From Lithobates sylvaticus (lineage: Eukaryota; Chordata; Amphibia; Anura; Ranidae): a DNA stretch of 64,000 bases. Below, piece by piece: positions 38,401 to 52,900 of the stretch. The stretch covers positions 98,168,305 to 98,232,304 of the forward strand of contig CM053031.1 in NCBI GenBank assembly GCA_028564925.1. Reading direction: 5' to 3'. The notes under the pieces are model-generated. The model searched no databases. It was not told the DNA's origin and saw only the letters and a list, made by a program, of their open reading frames with translations. Position numbers and translations under genes: made by a program. The stretch's first letter is position 1. Each line of letters starts with the position of its first letter.

Positions 38401-41400
38401 GCTTGAAGAAGGAATTGTGTAATGTTGGTAGATGTTAGTACTTGGAGTATTTTCTTCAGAGATGTAGATGTTGTGGTATTTAGATTATCTATCATTGTTG
38501 TGTTAAGTAGAAACTTTGTGATCATAAGAATTTCTTCATAAAGGTTGGTTTGATTTGTAGAATCATTCAATGAATACCCTGTTGCATATGACAGTGCCAG
38601 AAACACTTTATTGATTAATGCAATCTGTGACTGGTTGTAGGATCCAAACTCCAATAGAGTGCTGTTTATCAGAGTTTCATTCTGTGCTATCAACTCCAGC
38701 TGTGTCACGTCAGATACAAACTTCTGTACTCCATCAATTAGTCCTGTACACATCATAGGTGTGGCACTACACACCTGCATGGATTGAATGAGGGGGAGAG
38801 TGGCATTGGCCACTTTTTCAAACCTGTCCCGTTCAGTTGGTTGTATATACTGTGAAATTAATCCAACAAGCCAAGAAGACAGATTGTAGATGTCAGTGCT
38901 TTCATTTAATAGAATATGTGATTCGAATAATGGTAATATTTCAGCAACAGCTTTACTGAGATCACCTGACTGTGTATTCATTGAACTTAGAAGATATTGC
39001 AAAAAGTTAAATATAAACTTTGATGAATTTTGCATCTGGTTACTTGCATCCATGTAAATGGGCAAGTACCTAGTAATAATGTTAGAAATATCCTGAATAT
39101 TTATGGTGTTATTCAGCTGGACCAAATCATTGAACATCTTTAGTGCATCCAGATAGACTTTTATATTTGGTATGTTATTGGAACCAATAACACTTTTTAC
39201 CAGTTTGACTATTTGTGATATTTCATCTGTTTGATTCAAAGATAATAAAATATTTAATAATTTGTCTGGGTCAGTTGATATATCGAATTGGAATACTAAT
39301 GTCTTCACAAACATTTCTAGCTCGCTGATTGTATCCTGATTAGTTACTTCAAGTAGGATTTTGGTCACATTCAGCACAGTTTGTAAAATATCTGTCAGCT
39401 GTGCATTCTCTGTTTGTGGAAGGAAAGCTGTAAGAATATCTTCCACTACTGTTTTCAGTGCATCTACTGAACTGTTGGGTGCAAGAAGGGTAAATGAATT
39501 ACTTGCAGATTCTATATCTTTTATAATAAGACTTATCTGTTGGTAATGATTCATAATCCACTGACTTATAGTCTGCATGGTGTAGGCACCTGGGGATGTA
39601 ACTGAAGCTCCTGTCTGATTTTCAGGCTGAACTAATAACCAGTTTACTGTATCCAACTCAAGCCGTAAAATCTCCAAAACGTCAGTGATGTTTAATTGTG
39701 ACAAACTGGAAAGGATAAAGATGTTTAGTTTAGAATTGACTGTTGTCATCTCAGAGAGCAGATTTATGGCAAAATCTGACTCATTTAAATTGAAATTTAG
39801 TAGTAAACCCATATTTTGTAATGTTTGAACAATCCCTACAAGAGATGTGTTTATTACTTGCATTGTTGGTTGGTACTGAAACGCAAGAATTGTGACATTA
39901 TAGAGATCAGTGAGCTGCTGATATATGGACATGTTATTATTCAATTGACTTAGCCATTGTTCTGCTACAGAAGAGATAGCTTTCAGTTTATTTCGTGTTG
40001 TCTCCTCCAGTGGCAAATTGTTCAAGAATTGTGTAAAATAAAATGTCATTTTCAGTTTGCACTGCAAAAGTTCTACATCAGAATTGTTACTACAATTGTA
40101 GGTACGGAGCAGGTTTTCTGACTGAAGAAGAACTTGTGTAATGTTGGTAGATTTTAGCATTTCTATGATGTTCTGTAGGGATGTAATAGATGTGATGTTT
40201 ATATTGTTCTCATTAGTTGCATTCAAAACCCATCTTGTCAATGTAAAAAATTCCTCAAAGATTCCACTTCCATTGTTAAAAAAATTATTTGGAGATCCTG
40301 ATGCCTGTGACAGCATCAGAAAAATGTTATTGATAAGTGTAATCTGTGACTGACTAAAGGATCCAAACTCTTCTAAAAGAGAGCTGTTTACCAAAGTTTT
40401 GTTCTGAATCATTAACTCCAGTTGTGTCACATCAGATACAAACTTCTGTACGTCTTCAACAAAACCTGTGCAGGTCATTGGCGTAACACTGCATGTCTGT
40501 ATAAGGAGCAGACTGGCGTTAGCTGCTTGTTCAAACCTGTCCTTTTCTGTTGGCGGTATGTACTGAGAGATCAGGTTGACAATCCCAGAAGCCAGATAGC
40601 TAACATCAATGCTTCCATTCAAGAACATATGGGATTGGAAAAATGGTAGTATAGCTACAACAACTTGGTTCAGGTTAGATTGTTTCTCTGTCAGATTATT
40701 AAGATACTGCCATAAATTAAGAATGACATTCAGATCTGCTTGTGTCTGGTTCGTAGATTCAGAAAAAATTGATAGGTATTTAGTAAAGATTGCTGAGAGA
40801 TCTTGCATATTTGTAGTGTTATTCAGTTGGATCAAATCGTTATACATCATCAGAGCATTCCTGAACATTCTGCCATATTGCACATCCTTTCCTATGACAC
40901 CCTGGATAACTTTGGCTATTTTGAAAATAAAATCTGTCTGATTTAACCTAGAAAGGATATTGAATAGTGCAGAAGGATCATTTGATATACTGAACTGAAA
41001 TGCAGAAGTTTTCAAGCTGTTAATAAAAGTTTCAAGTGTACTTAATGTATCCTGACTTGTTATTTGTAGCAAGATGTCTGTCACATTTAGTACAGTTTCT
41101 AAAGCCTCTATTAGTTGAACATCTTCCGTTTGTGGAGGAAACATTGTCAGGAAATCTTCTACTATTGCTTTCAGTGCATCAATGGTTGTATTGGGGGAGA
41201 TGCTGTTAAAAGAACTAATTAACACTTCCATGTCTTTTACTATTATGGTCAGTTGCTGGTAGTTCTGTATAATCCATTGGGTTACTGTGTGCATTGCGTA
41301 GGCTCCAGGAAAGCTGGCTGAAGTTCCTGTCTGATTTTCAGCTTGAAGCAATAACCAGTTTACGGTGTCCAGCTCCAATTTGATTGTCTCTAATAGCTCA

Positions 41401-43851
41401 CTAATGTTCAACTCGGATGAATTGGAAACACTGTGCACAATTTTGGATTCAACGTTTACCATCTCAGAGAGCAGGTTTACTGCAATATCATATCCATGTA
41501 AACTTGTATTTAGTAGTAAACCCATGTCCTGTAGTATATGCACAATATTAACCAATGAAGTGTTTATTGCTTGTAGTGTGGGATAGTACTGAAATGTTAA
41601 AACTGTGACATTGTAGAGATCAATAAGTTGTTCATAGACTGAAGTATTGATATTAAGCTTGCTTAGCCATTGCTCTGCTATAGAAGTTATAATTGCCAAG
41701 TCTTCATGAGTTGATTGTGCAAAGGGCAGCAGATTCATGAGCTGAGTTAATTTAAAAGTCACATTGAGTTTGCACAATAATGGGTTTGCATCAGTTTGGT
41801 TCGTACATATGTAGGCATGTAGAAGGTTTTCTGTCTGAAGAAGAATTTGTGTAACATTAGCAGAATTGAGCACATCTACAATATTCTTTAGGGATGAAAG
41901 AGAAGTGATATTTAGATTATCCACTATTGTGGTGTTTAAGAGGAAATTTGTCAAAGCTGAAAACTCTTCAAAAAGTGCATTTCCATTTGTAGAATTAGAT
42001 GGATATCCTAATGCATATGACAACACCAGAAATACTTCATTGATCATTTTAATATGTGACTGGTTAAAAGATCCAAACTGCAGGAGGGAGTTATTTACCA
42101 AAGTTGCATTCTGTGTTGCCAACTCCAATTGTATTAAATCAGACATAAACTTCTCTACTACTTTAGTAAGCCCAGTACAGGTCATGGGTGTACTATTACA
42201 TTCCTGAAGAGACTGGATGAGTAGGAGAGTGGCATTTGCTGCATTTTCTAATCTGGTCTGTTCCTCTGGTGGTGTTAACTGAGCAATAATCCCAACAAGC
42301 CATGAAGAGAGATTGCGAACATCAATGCTTTCATTTAGCAGAAAATGGGATTTGAAAAGAGGCAGTAACTCTACAATTGCTTTGCTTGTATCTCTGATTT
42401 GTGTATTAGTTATATTAGTAAAATGTTGCCACAAATTGAGGATGGGCACTAGAGAAGTTTGTGTTTGCTTGCTTGTATCCAAGTAAATAGGCAGATACTT
42501 AACTATGATTGAAGAGAATTCTTGAATGTCATTGCTGTTATTCATGTGGACAAATTCTCCAAACATTTCCAATGCACCCATGACTGTCTTGATGTACTTA
42601 ATATTATTGGAAGTAGTTAATATCTGCGTAATATTGCCAACGATATTCATGAAATTTGATTGATTTAGGGTATAAAGAAGGTTTATTAGTATTGCAGATT
42701 CATTTGAGATGCTTTGTGGACTATTCATGATGGTCAGGCTGTTAATTAATGTTTCAAGCTCATTCAGAATTTTAGTCATATTAACATACTGAAGACCCTC
42801 ATCCAGTAAGAGTGAAATATTCTTATTTTGTGCCAGTAAGATTTGAAATAGGTCATTCAGTACTATGTTCATGGCTTTTCCTATAGTATTAGTAGTCACA
42901 TTTGACGGGGTTTCAGAAATGATCATATCCGTGATATTGAAGACAAGCTGTAGGAAATGTTCCAGTATGTAGGCATTCTCAGAGCTGGCTGAACCATTGG
43001 TAGGCCAAAGATGACTTATTGTAGAGATGATCACATTCTCCAAACCATTTTGTTTAAAGGAATCCCACACTTTATTCAGGAATCTAGGGGAAGAAGAGTA
43101 AACATGCTTATTATGTCTAGCGGTATGCAGCCACTTAATTGCCTGGAAGTACAATATATTTACTGAAAGCTTATGCATACATTTAGAGCAATCTACCAGC
43201 TACCTGGTGTAGAATTACCATAATAAGAACAGTAAATTGCCCATACGCATAAACTGAAGCTCAAGCAAAGACTCTGACTTTTATGTTTTTGTTTTGGATA
43301 TTAGAAATTACTTTTCAGGTAGATGTTATTAGAACAGTCCTTTAATGCAAATTATCAATTATTTCCAAACACTGTGCTTCACCTAAAATTACTCACTCAC
43401 CAGACATTTGTGGCCAATAAATGCCTGCCAAGACTTTAATTTAGAACCACCAAGGGGGCCCCACTAAGCAGCAGGGCTGCCACTTGGCACGGGATCTCCA
43501 AACTAGTGGAGCTCACTGTAGTAGTGTTGGTTACTACAGTGATTTTGAGTTTCGACTAGGATCCCACATATATACTTAGATTGTCCCAAGCTGGACCAAT
43601 TTACCAATGTAAATATATAGAAATTACTATACCTAAATTTCAGCTTTTTTTTTTTTTTTAATGATTTTTTTAAAAATGAATTTCCATTTATAAATGACAT
43701 AAACATTTAATATACATAACATGTGTCTAATTGCTTCATCATCATAATCTTGTAACTGTACTCTTCTAGATAAACTTTCAAGACTGTTCAACATGAGCGG
43801 AGGGATTAGCGTGATATACTAGCCTCTACAAGTAGCTCATTCTATAATAAC

Positions 43852-43930
<79 letters not shown>

Positions 43931-46900
43931 ATATATATATATCTATATATATATATAGATATATATATATATATATATATATGTATTGTTAAAGTATAAG
44001 TTTAACCACTTTCCACCCTTCCTGCCCAGGCCAATTTTCAGCTTTCAGCGCTATTGCTTTTTAAATGACAATTGCGTGGTCATGCTACACTGTACTCAAA
44101 CAAAATTACTATCATTTTGTTCCCACAAATAGAGCTTTCTTTTGGTAGTATTTGATCACCGCTGCATTTTTTATTTATTTTTTTCTAAACAAATAAAAAA
44201 AGATACTGGATACAAAAGTTTTTTTTACCTAGAATGCACGAAGGTAAAAATAAATCTTCAGCCTTTACAACCACTTTAATATTAAACAATGCTCCATGTT
44301 CTGATTTTTATTTATTTTTTTAACTAAAATTAGGCTTCAAAAAATGAACAATAAAATAGGACACACATAACACATTCATATCCTCAAGAACTAGTCTGAT
44401 CAATTTACAAACAAAAATAAAATATATTTAATAATTTAATTGTCCAACTTCCAACTCATTTCAAGTCCACTTTGCATATATGCTTGCCAAAGTGGTCTTT
44501 GAAATGTCATGCTCTGCTGGTATAATAATCATACATAGTTAGTTTACCTTTCCAAATGCCATGTCCTTAGAAATCACCATATAGTGGGGCTTATTTATTA
44601 CTAAAGGAAAAAATCAGTTTTTCTAAATTACCTTACACATGATTGGGTATTCAAAGTGAAAACTAGTTCACCTTATTTACTAACATTTACTTTGCAAAGT
44701 GAACATTTACTTAAAGTGATTGTGATTTTTTTTTATAACAAACATGCCATACTTACCTGCTCTGTGCAATGGTTTTGCACAGAGCAGCTTCGATCCGCCT
44801 CTTTTAGGGTCCCCTGCTGATGCTCCTGGTCCCTCCCTTCTTCTGAGTGCCCCACTTGCTATGGGGCCCTTGTACCGGCTCAATCCCGATCCAGGGTTTG
44901 TGTGTCCATTCACACACACAGCATGGCTTGGTCTTGCCCCCCACCCCCACTCCCTCCTCACAAACTATGATTGACAGCAGCAGGAGACAATGGCTCTTGC
45001 TGCTGCATCCATGTCCAGAGAAGGGAAAGAGAAAAGAGAGCCGCTGCTCTCAGGGGCAGCACTGAATCAGGATTGGACTCAGGTAAGTATAATCTGGGGG
45101 GAAGGGATCTGAACACAGAAGGTTTTTTATGCTAATGCATAGAATGCAATAAGGTAAAAAGAAAAAACCTTCTGCCTTTAGAACAACTTTAACAAAGTAA
45201 AAACCTGGTGGCGTTGTTGCCTCAAAAATCTCAGACAAGGGGTCTTTCCAATTTTTCTCTATATAACAGTGGTGTGGCAACAAAGTAAACGGCCTCTCAT
45301 CTTTCAGCATTCTCAATTCCAATGTTTTATCTTATTCACACATGAAAAAAACAACATGTGGCAAGGAATAAAACTTTTCATTCCAGTTTAGCATTTTGCC
45401 CTGCCTGGCTCTTCCTGTTAAATATATACAAATCTGGTTCAGGAGATATGCAGTTTAACATTTTTCATTTATCCCCACATAAACATCAGTGATTTCCAAG
45501 TGTATTCCCCTACCCTAAGCAGAAGTGACTCTTTAAACTTAGATCTGCTGGGCTGTAATCAGCCCAGCTAAACGAATTGCTCTGTGTTCATTTGGTCTTC
45601 CCTAAGCCCAGAATTATTGTTTGCTTCAGCCTGCTGCAGGGAATACCCACACAAGAACAAGAAGCACAAGAAGATAAAAAAATACTTTATGAGTATCTAT
45701 GTCTCCTAGTGGCCAACCACGTGGAGGTTTATTGCTAGTGGTACAAGCTGTGGGAGGATATGTATGTTTTGAGTGATCTTGTGAGTTTCCTTTTGCCTCC
45801 CAGGCTTTGCCTGTTGAGGATGTATACTGCTGGAATTCTCTAACCTCCCAGGTCTGCTGCCTACAGAGGGCACATGTGCTATGAGGGAGCAGGTCTAGAA
45901 TCCAAAGAGCCTGCAACACCGTGCTTGAGGGTACTACCAGGAGGAGTGAGGCTGAAGCCAGGATGGAAGCCCTCATCCATATGAACTGTGAATTGTGTCT
46001 GTGATTAGTTCTCTTTTGGGTTATTCTGTGCTCTAATCCTCTTTCCCTTCAGGCTTGTACAAATTTCCTTCAAGCAAAAACTGAAATAATGAAATTCAGT
46101 TAATCGATCACCTTACAAGTGTTGGAGCAGCTGTGGGACAGTTTACCTCCTGAAAGATTAGGAGGGCCAGTTGAACTCAGTGACTCATTAGGGGGTGAGC
46201 ACTATCCAAGAATCATTGTACCATCTGCATAAGTTTAGTACAGAGCTAGAGAAAATTATATTTTCCTTGGCCAACATACTGAATTGTCATATTGATCATC
46301 AGTATGTTAACACAAGGGGGAACCTTTGCCAGCGAAAATTTTTTTATGAAAAGGAGTAGGTTAAAAAGTATTTTGGCTTTCAATCATGTCTCTGACTCCA
46401 CTGAAGGGATTTACTATTGATTTATACCCTAGGACACCAGGAAAATAAATAAAATGTATGAGTTAATATAACATAGAAAGACTTACACAGCAATAAAATC
46501 TTCACATAGGTTCTAACCTTTTGCCACTCTACTAAAAATACTTTTGTTGCTATCTCTGTTTACCTTGGAGAAATTACTAAAGCAGCCATAGATGATTTAT
46601 TTATTTTCTGTGCAACCAAATGTGTGGATGGGGGAATTCTCCCCGCTGTGCCTTTGTATTCCAACAGTGAGGAGACTTCCCTGCTGTCAGAATACACTGA
46701 TCAGCATTGTAGGCTATAGCCAGCAGCACTGATTAAGTGGGGAAAATTCAAGAAGGTGGTTGTACAGAAGCAGATTGGTTGATCAAATACTGTACAACCA
46801 GCCTGCCCATACATGGATTAAAGTTCTGCTGAACCCGCCAATTTCGATCCATGTATGGCCAGCTTAATCGCTTAATGTTCATCTGATTCCATATCACAGG

Positions 46901-49900
46901 GATAGGAATTTAGAGGAAGTTTCACCAATGGAGACATAAACATTTAAAACGCCTGACAGAGTTTTTACTCCTTTTTGACATTCTATCCATAACAAAAATA
47001 ATAGTTTTGGTTGGATTTGTTTTTTAAATTACAACAATTTATAGAACAATTCAAGAACTAACCTGTCTTGTAGAGATCCATTTTGAGCTGTGTTTATAGA
47101 AATTCCCATCACATCCAGAGCAAAGGATATCCAAACATCATATGATGAACCATTCTGTAACTTAAGCATATTTTGTATGTCCTGGGTTATGTCCAAAAAG
47201 AAATTCTGTGTTTTGAACAAAAGACGTTCTTTGTCAGATGCAGATGTCCAGGCAAGATCCACTAAGAAATAAACCAGTTTATTTAAAACTGTGTTCTGTG
47301 TCCAGTTGGGTGAGCTTGATGTCTTATTGAACAACTCATTTATATCTGATACAATGTTCATAACAGAGGATATCTTGCTCTGAGATATAGTTGGGTCCGC
47401 TATTAAGTCACTTGCCACCTTGATGATGTCATCAGCTACAGCAAAATACTTTCTTACACTGTCTGGTAAAAGAGGTGTTACAAAGGCAACCAATTCTCTG
47501 GAGGTGTGAAGCATGTCGATCCAGTTATTCTGTGAATAATTCCCTTGTAATAAGTAACAAACATCCATGGTTAAATTTGAAACAAATGTATTGACTGGCC
47601 ATGTGGTAGAGGCACTGGTCCTTTGTATCATTATATATACAGAATTAATTACTTTAGAAATGCCTTCACAGTCCATAGTTAAGAAAGGTTGTAACATGGG
47701 TCCAATACTAATAGTCTGGTTGAAAATACCTACAAACAACTCATAAAGGTAAAAGATGTCTGACCCATCAGTGATGTTTTGAGAAGACAAGACATTCTGC
47801 AAAGCCCTCAGTATTTCTTCAACCTGTGCATTATTTAAATTCCCTTCCATTAGACTGTTTATAACTTCCGACATATTGAATGTGTTGAGACCTTGAATTG
47901 GGTTGTTTTCATTGAAAATATGTGTTGCATTTATCCAATTTTCCAATTGGCTCAGTACAGTTGTGTTTGATTGGTTTTCAGTTAACATTTGAACAAAAAG
48001 TTGGACCATAGTATTGGTTTTATTAGCTAGTGGCTGTAGTGCCAAACTGGATGCTGTCTCGTTAATAGCTGACATCACAATGTTTATAATGTACTGAACA
48101 ATTTTCTGTTCCTCTGAAGACAGAGTGAAGATTTGATTTTCCAGTGCTTGAATGGCGACTTTTTCTAGGCCACTTTCTTTGAAAGATGTTAAAATTTGTC
48201 CCAGTACCCTTATAAGAAAAAGAAAACATTTCATCATTATAGCTACATGCTTTGAACAAAAATAATGTGATATTTAATTAATGCAGCCACTACATACAAT
48301 CAAACCTTGCTTTGGTCTCAGTTTCGTAATGTTCTTTTACTTTTAAAGCAGCTTTTTTTAGGATATACCTATAATTATTTTGTTTCTGTGAAATTTCTCT
48401 TAGCGTTTAAGAAAGTGTAATGCTGCGTACACATGAGCGGATTTTCCGTCGGAAAAATCTTGGATGTTTTTTCTGACGGAGTTCTGCTCAAGCTTGGCTT
48501 GCATACACACGGTCACACAAAAGTTTGCTGAACTTTCGACCGTCAAGAACGCGGTGACGTACAACACTACGATGAGCTGAGAAAATTAGGTTCAATGCTT
48601 CCGAGCATGCGTCGAATTGTTTCCGAGCATGCGTAGGAATTTTGCGTGACGGAATTGCTACAGAAGATGGGAATTTCCGATCTGAACTTTTTCCGAACTT
48701 GATTTCACTTTTTACCTTGATAACCTGCTCTCAATCTTTTGCTGGCTGGAATTCCGCCAGCAAAAGTCCGATGGAGCATACACACGGTCGCATCGGACTT
48801 TTGCTGGTGAAATTTCCGATCGTGTGTACGCGCATTAGGCCACTTTTAGTATCTGAAGATCATTTAAGTTGCCCCAGATTTTTGTTATAAATCTTCCTGG
48901 GAAGTTATAATCCTCCCAATCTAAAGCCAAAAATGTTTTCTTGCATTTTGAATAGAGTTTTTTTTTTACCATCTTTGTCTCATTCAATACATTTTTTTTT
49001 TGTTTCCTGTCATCTAAATACAAAATAAAGCGTGGGAATCCCTCCAAGGTGAAGTCAGTCTTCTCTTGGACATTTGACACCAAAACAAGTGTCACCATTG
49101 GAAAATGTCCCCTCTTTTTTAAATCTGGTGGCAACTTGATTTTTCTGTACTTTCAAGCTCAGTGACAATGTTCATATGAACATACACTATATTTTTAAAA
49201 GTATTGGGACACCTGCCTTTACACGCAAAAGGACTTTACTGGCATCCCAAGATTAGTCTGTAGGGTTCAATATTGAGTTAGCCCACTCTTTGCAGCTATA
49301 ACAGCTTCAACTCTTCTGGGAAGGCTGTCCACAAGGTTTAGGAGTGTGTCTATGGGAATGTTTGACCATTCTTCCAGAAGCGCATTTGTGAGGCTATAAC
49401 CACGTAATTTTTTTTTCATCTGTGTCCCATTGCAGGTATTTCCCTTCACTTCCTGTCCCATGGTCAAAGCAGGAAGTGAGAGGAAATACCTCCAAAGTGA
49501 GGGAATCCTGGTGTGTCACCAGAGTAACCAGAACTAATATCCTTTTTGGAAGATTTACCCTCTATTCCTGTTACGATGTCAACCCAAAATGTGGGATTTT
49601 CTTTCACTTGATAATAATGGCAAACAGGACAAATAAAGAGGGTACATTTTCCTAAAGGGGACACAGACAGCAATAAAAACAGACAAGTGTTCTATTCCCT
49701 CTTCACTCTATCCAAAACAGAAATTTTTCTCTGCTTGTTATAATGTGCATCTTTTTTACTGTGAATGACAGTAAAACATGCAACAAATAAACTTGGGAGC
49801 TACCTGATAATCAAAATTCTGCTGGTCTGTTATATCCCAGAAGGACTTTGACACCAGCTACACGAGTACCACTTCTCTAAGCCAGAGCTTTTCTTATCTG

Positions 49901-52900
49901 TAAATAGGATACTATTTATGCTTTTCCTAGCCTGTCCTATCAAAAAACGCTTTATCTAGTTAGATTTGGGAAGAATAAGCCCATTCAATTATACACACCC
50001 ATTGTTTTATCTCAGATGGAATGACTACAGTAGTCTTAACTGTGGCCTTAGGCAGTTGTTTGAGGGCATTAGGTACTAATTGAAATGGAATACAATGGCA
50101 TTAGAAAGCAACAATGTAGAAACAGTACTCTTTAGGGTCGGTTCACACTGAGGCAGCACGACTTGCAGCGCGACTGCCTCAGACGACCTGCATCCAACTT
50201 CAGCTTGCAAAATTACTTCTGTATAGAAGTCAATGCAAGTCGCCTGAAGTCCCCCCAAAAGTAGTAAAGGAACCTTTTTCTAAGTCGGAGAAAATTGTGT
50301 CGCTCCTATTAGAATGGTTCCATTGTACAGAATGGAGAGCGACTTGTTAGGTGGCTAAGTCGCCTGACAAGTTGCCCCAGTGTGAACCGAGTCTTATGGT
50401 GCAGACAGCCAGGGCCGGATTAACATAGGGGCTATTGGAGCTGCAGCTCCAGGCCCTTTCTCAAGATAGGCCCATTTGCCCAAAAAAAAAAAAAATTTAA
50501 AAAAAAGATCGATTTCGAGGATTTTAGTTCAGCGACCAGGAGTCATAGAGACTCCCCATTTGGGGGGTAGGTAGTTAAATACCTACTTCAACACTGGTTA
50601 AAATATGGGGCTGCTATCATCTATGGTTCCGGAGATATGGGGCTGCTTGCGCAGCCTGTCACAAGCTACATACAGAGCGGCCAGTATAAATACAAGCTGG
50701 AACACTCTACAGCAGACTGAGAGGATGAGATCACAGAGCTTATAATAATTATCTGTATATTACTTATGATAATTAACCCCTTGCTACCCAGGCCAATTCT
50801 GACACTTCTCTCCTACATGTAAAAATCATCTTTTTTTTTTTTTGCTAGAAAATTACTCAGAACCCTCAAGCATTATTATATTATTTTAGCAGACACCCTA
50901 TGGAATAAAATGGTGGCCTTTGCAACTTTTTATGTTACACGACATTTGCGCAGCAATTTTTCAAAAGTTTTTTTTTTTTGGAAAGAAACTGTTTCATTCA
51001 TTAAAAAAAACACTAAAGTTAACATGATTTTTTTTTTTTGTGTACCAAGCGATGCTTTACATTTTTTTGCAGGTTACTTATTTAGAGTTACAGAGAAGGT
51101 CTAGTGCTAGAATTATTGCTCTCGCTCTAACGATCGTGGCGATTAGGGATGAGCCGAACGGGGGGGTCACAGGTAGGGTTGAGCGAACCCGAACTGTAAA
51201 GTTTGGGTCCATACCGGACTTTTGAGTGTCCGGGTCCTGGACCCGAACCCGAACAATTGACTGTGTGTTCGGGTTCGGGTCCAGTGTTCGGCAATGTATT
51301 GGCGCCTTTTTAAGAGCTTCAGGGCAGCCAATCCACGTTAGTTTCACTAGTGTGCCCAGGGCCGGATTAACATAGGGGCTATTGGAGCTGCAGCTCCAGG
51401 CCCCTTTCTCAAGATAGGCCCATTTGCCCAAAAAAAAAAAAATTAAAAAAAAAGATCGATTTCGAGGATTTTAGTTCAGCGACCAGGAGTCATAGAGACT
51501 CCCCATTTGGGGGGTAGGTAGTTAAATACCTACTTCAACACTGGTTAAAATATGGGGCTGCTATCATCTATGGTTCCGGAGATATGGGGCTGCTTGCGCA
51601 GCCTGTCACAAGCTACATACATAGCGGCCAGTATAAATACAAGCTGGAACACTCTACAGCAGACTGAGAGGATGAGATCACAGAGCTTATAATAATTATC
51701 TGTATATTACTTATGATAATTAACCCCTTGCTACCCAGGCCAATTCTGACACTTCTCTCCTACATGTAAAAATCATCTTTTTTTTTTTGCTAGAAAATTA
51801 CTCAGAACCCTCAAGCATTATTATATTATTTTAGCAGACACCCTATGGAATAAAATGGTGGCCTTTGCAACTTTTTATGTTACACGACATTTGCGCAGCA
51901 ATTTTTCAAAAGTTTTTTTTTTTGGAAAGAAACTGTTTCATTCATTAAAAAAAACACTAAAGTTAACATGATTTTTTTTTTTTGTGTACCAAGCGATGCT
52001 TTACATTTTTTTGCAGGTTACTTATTTAGAGTTACAGAGAAGGTCTAGTGCTAGAATTATTGCTCTCGCTCTAACGATCGTGGTGATTAGGGATGAGCCG
52101 AACACCCCCCCGTTCAGCTCGCACCAGAACCCGCGAACGGACCTAAAGTCCGTGCGAGCTTTAGAACCCTATTAGTTATAATTGATGCGAACGTTCAAAA
52201 TCAAAAGTGCTAATTTTAAAGGCTAATATGCATGTTAATGTCATAAAAAGTGTTTGGGGACCTGGGTCCTGCCCCAGGGGACATGTATCAATGCAAAATT
52301 TTTTTTTTAAAAATGGCCGTTTTTTCAGGAGCAGTGATTTTAATAATGCTTAAATTGAAACAAAAAAAGTGTAATATTCCTTTAAATTTCGTACCTGGGG
52401 GGTGTGTCTATAGTATGCATGTAAAGGGGCGCATGTTTCCAGTGCTTAGAACTGTCTCTGCAAAAAGTGTAATTTTTGCAGAAAAGAAAGCTATTTAAAA
52501 TCACTCGCGGCTAACGTTAATTGACGGCTCCCGTAATACAGAGAACAGTCATTCATTGAAAGTCATTCATAAAAAAAAAGTCATTCATAAAAAAATAAAA
52601 AAAATTAAAAAAAAAAAGCGTGGGGGTCCCCCCAAATTCAATAACCAGGCCCTTCAGGTCTGGGATGGATTTTAAGGGGAACCCTAGCCCAAAAAAATGG
52701 TGTGGGGTCCCCCTCAAAATCCATACCAGACCCTTATCCGAGCACGCAACCTGGCAGGCCGCAGGAAAAGAGGGGGGGACGAGAGCGCCCCCCCCCTCCC
52801 GCCTGAACCGTACCAGGCCACATGCCCTCAACATTGGGAGGATGCTTTGGGGTCCCCCCAAAGCACCTTGTCCCCATGTTGATGAGGACAAGGGCCTCTT

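Noticed and set aside
35835-43178. Exon C as a complete single-exon gene starting at Met 43178
   Set aside because: The first 32 residues are intron sequence upstream of a clear acceptor at 43084, and the phase links it to exons B and D.
44744-45065. Pro-rich plus-strand frames
   Set aside because: Interior of a TTAA-flanked MITE (family B).
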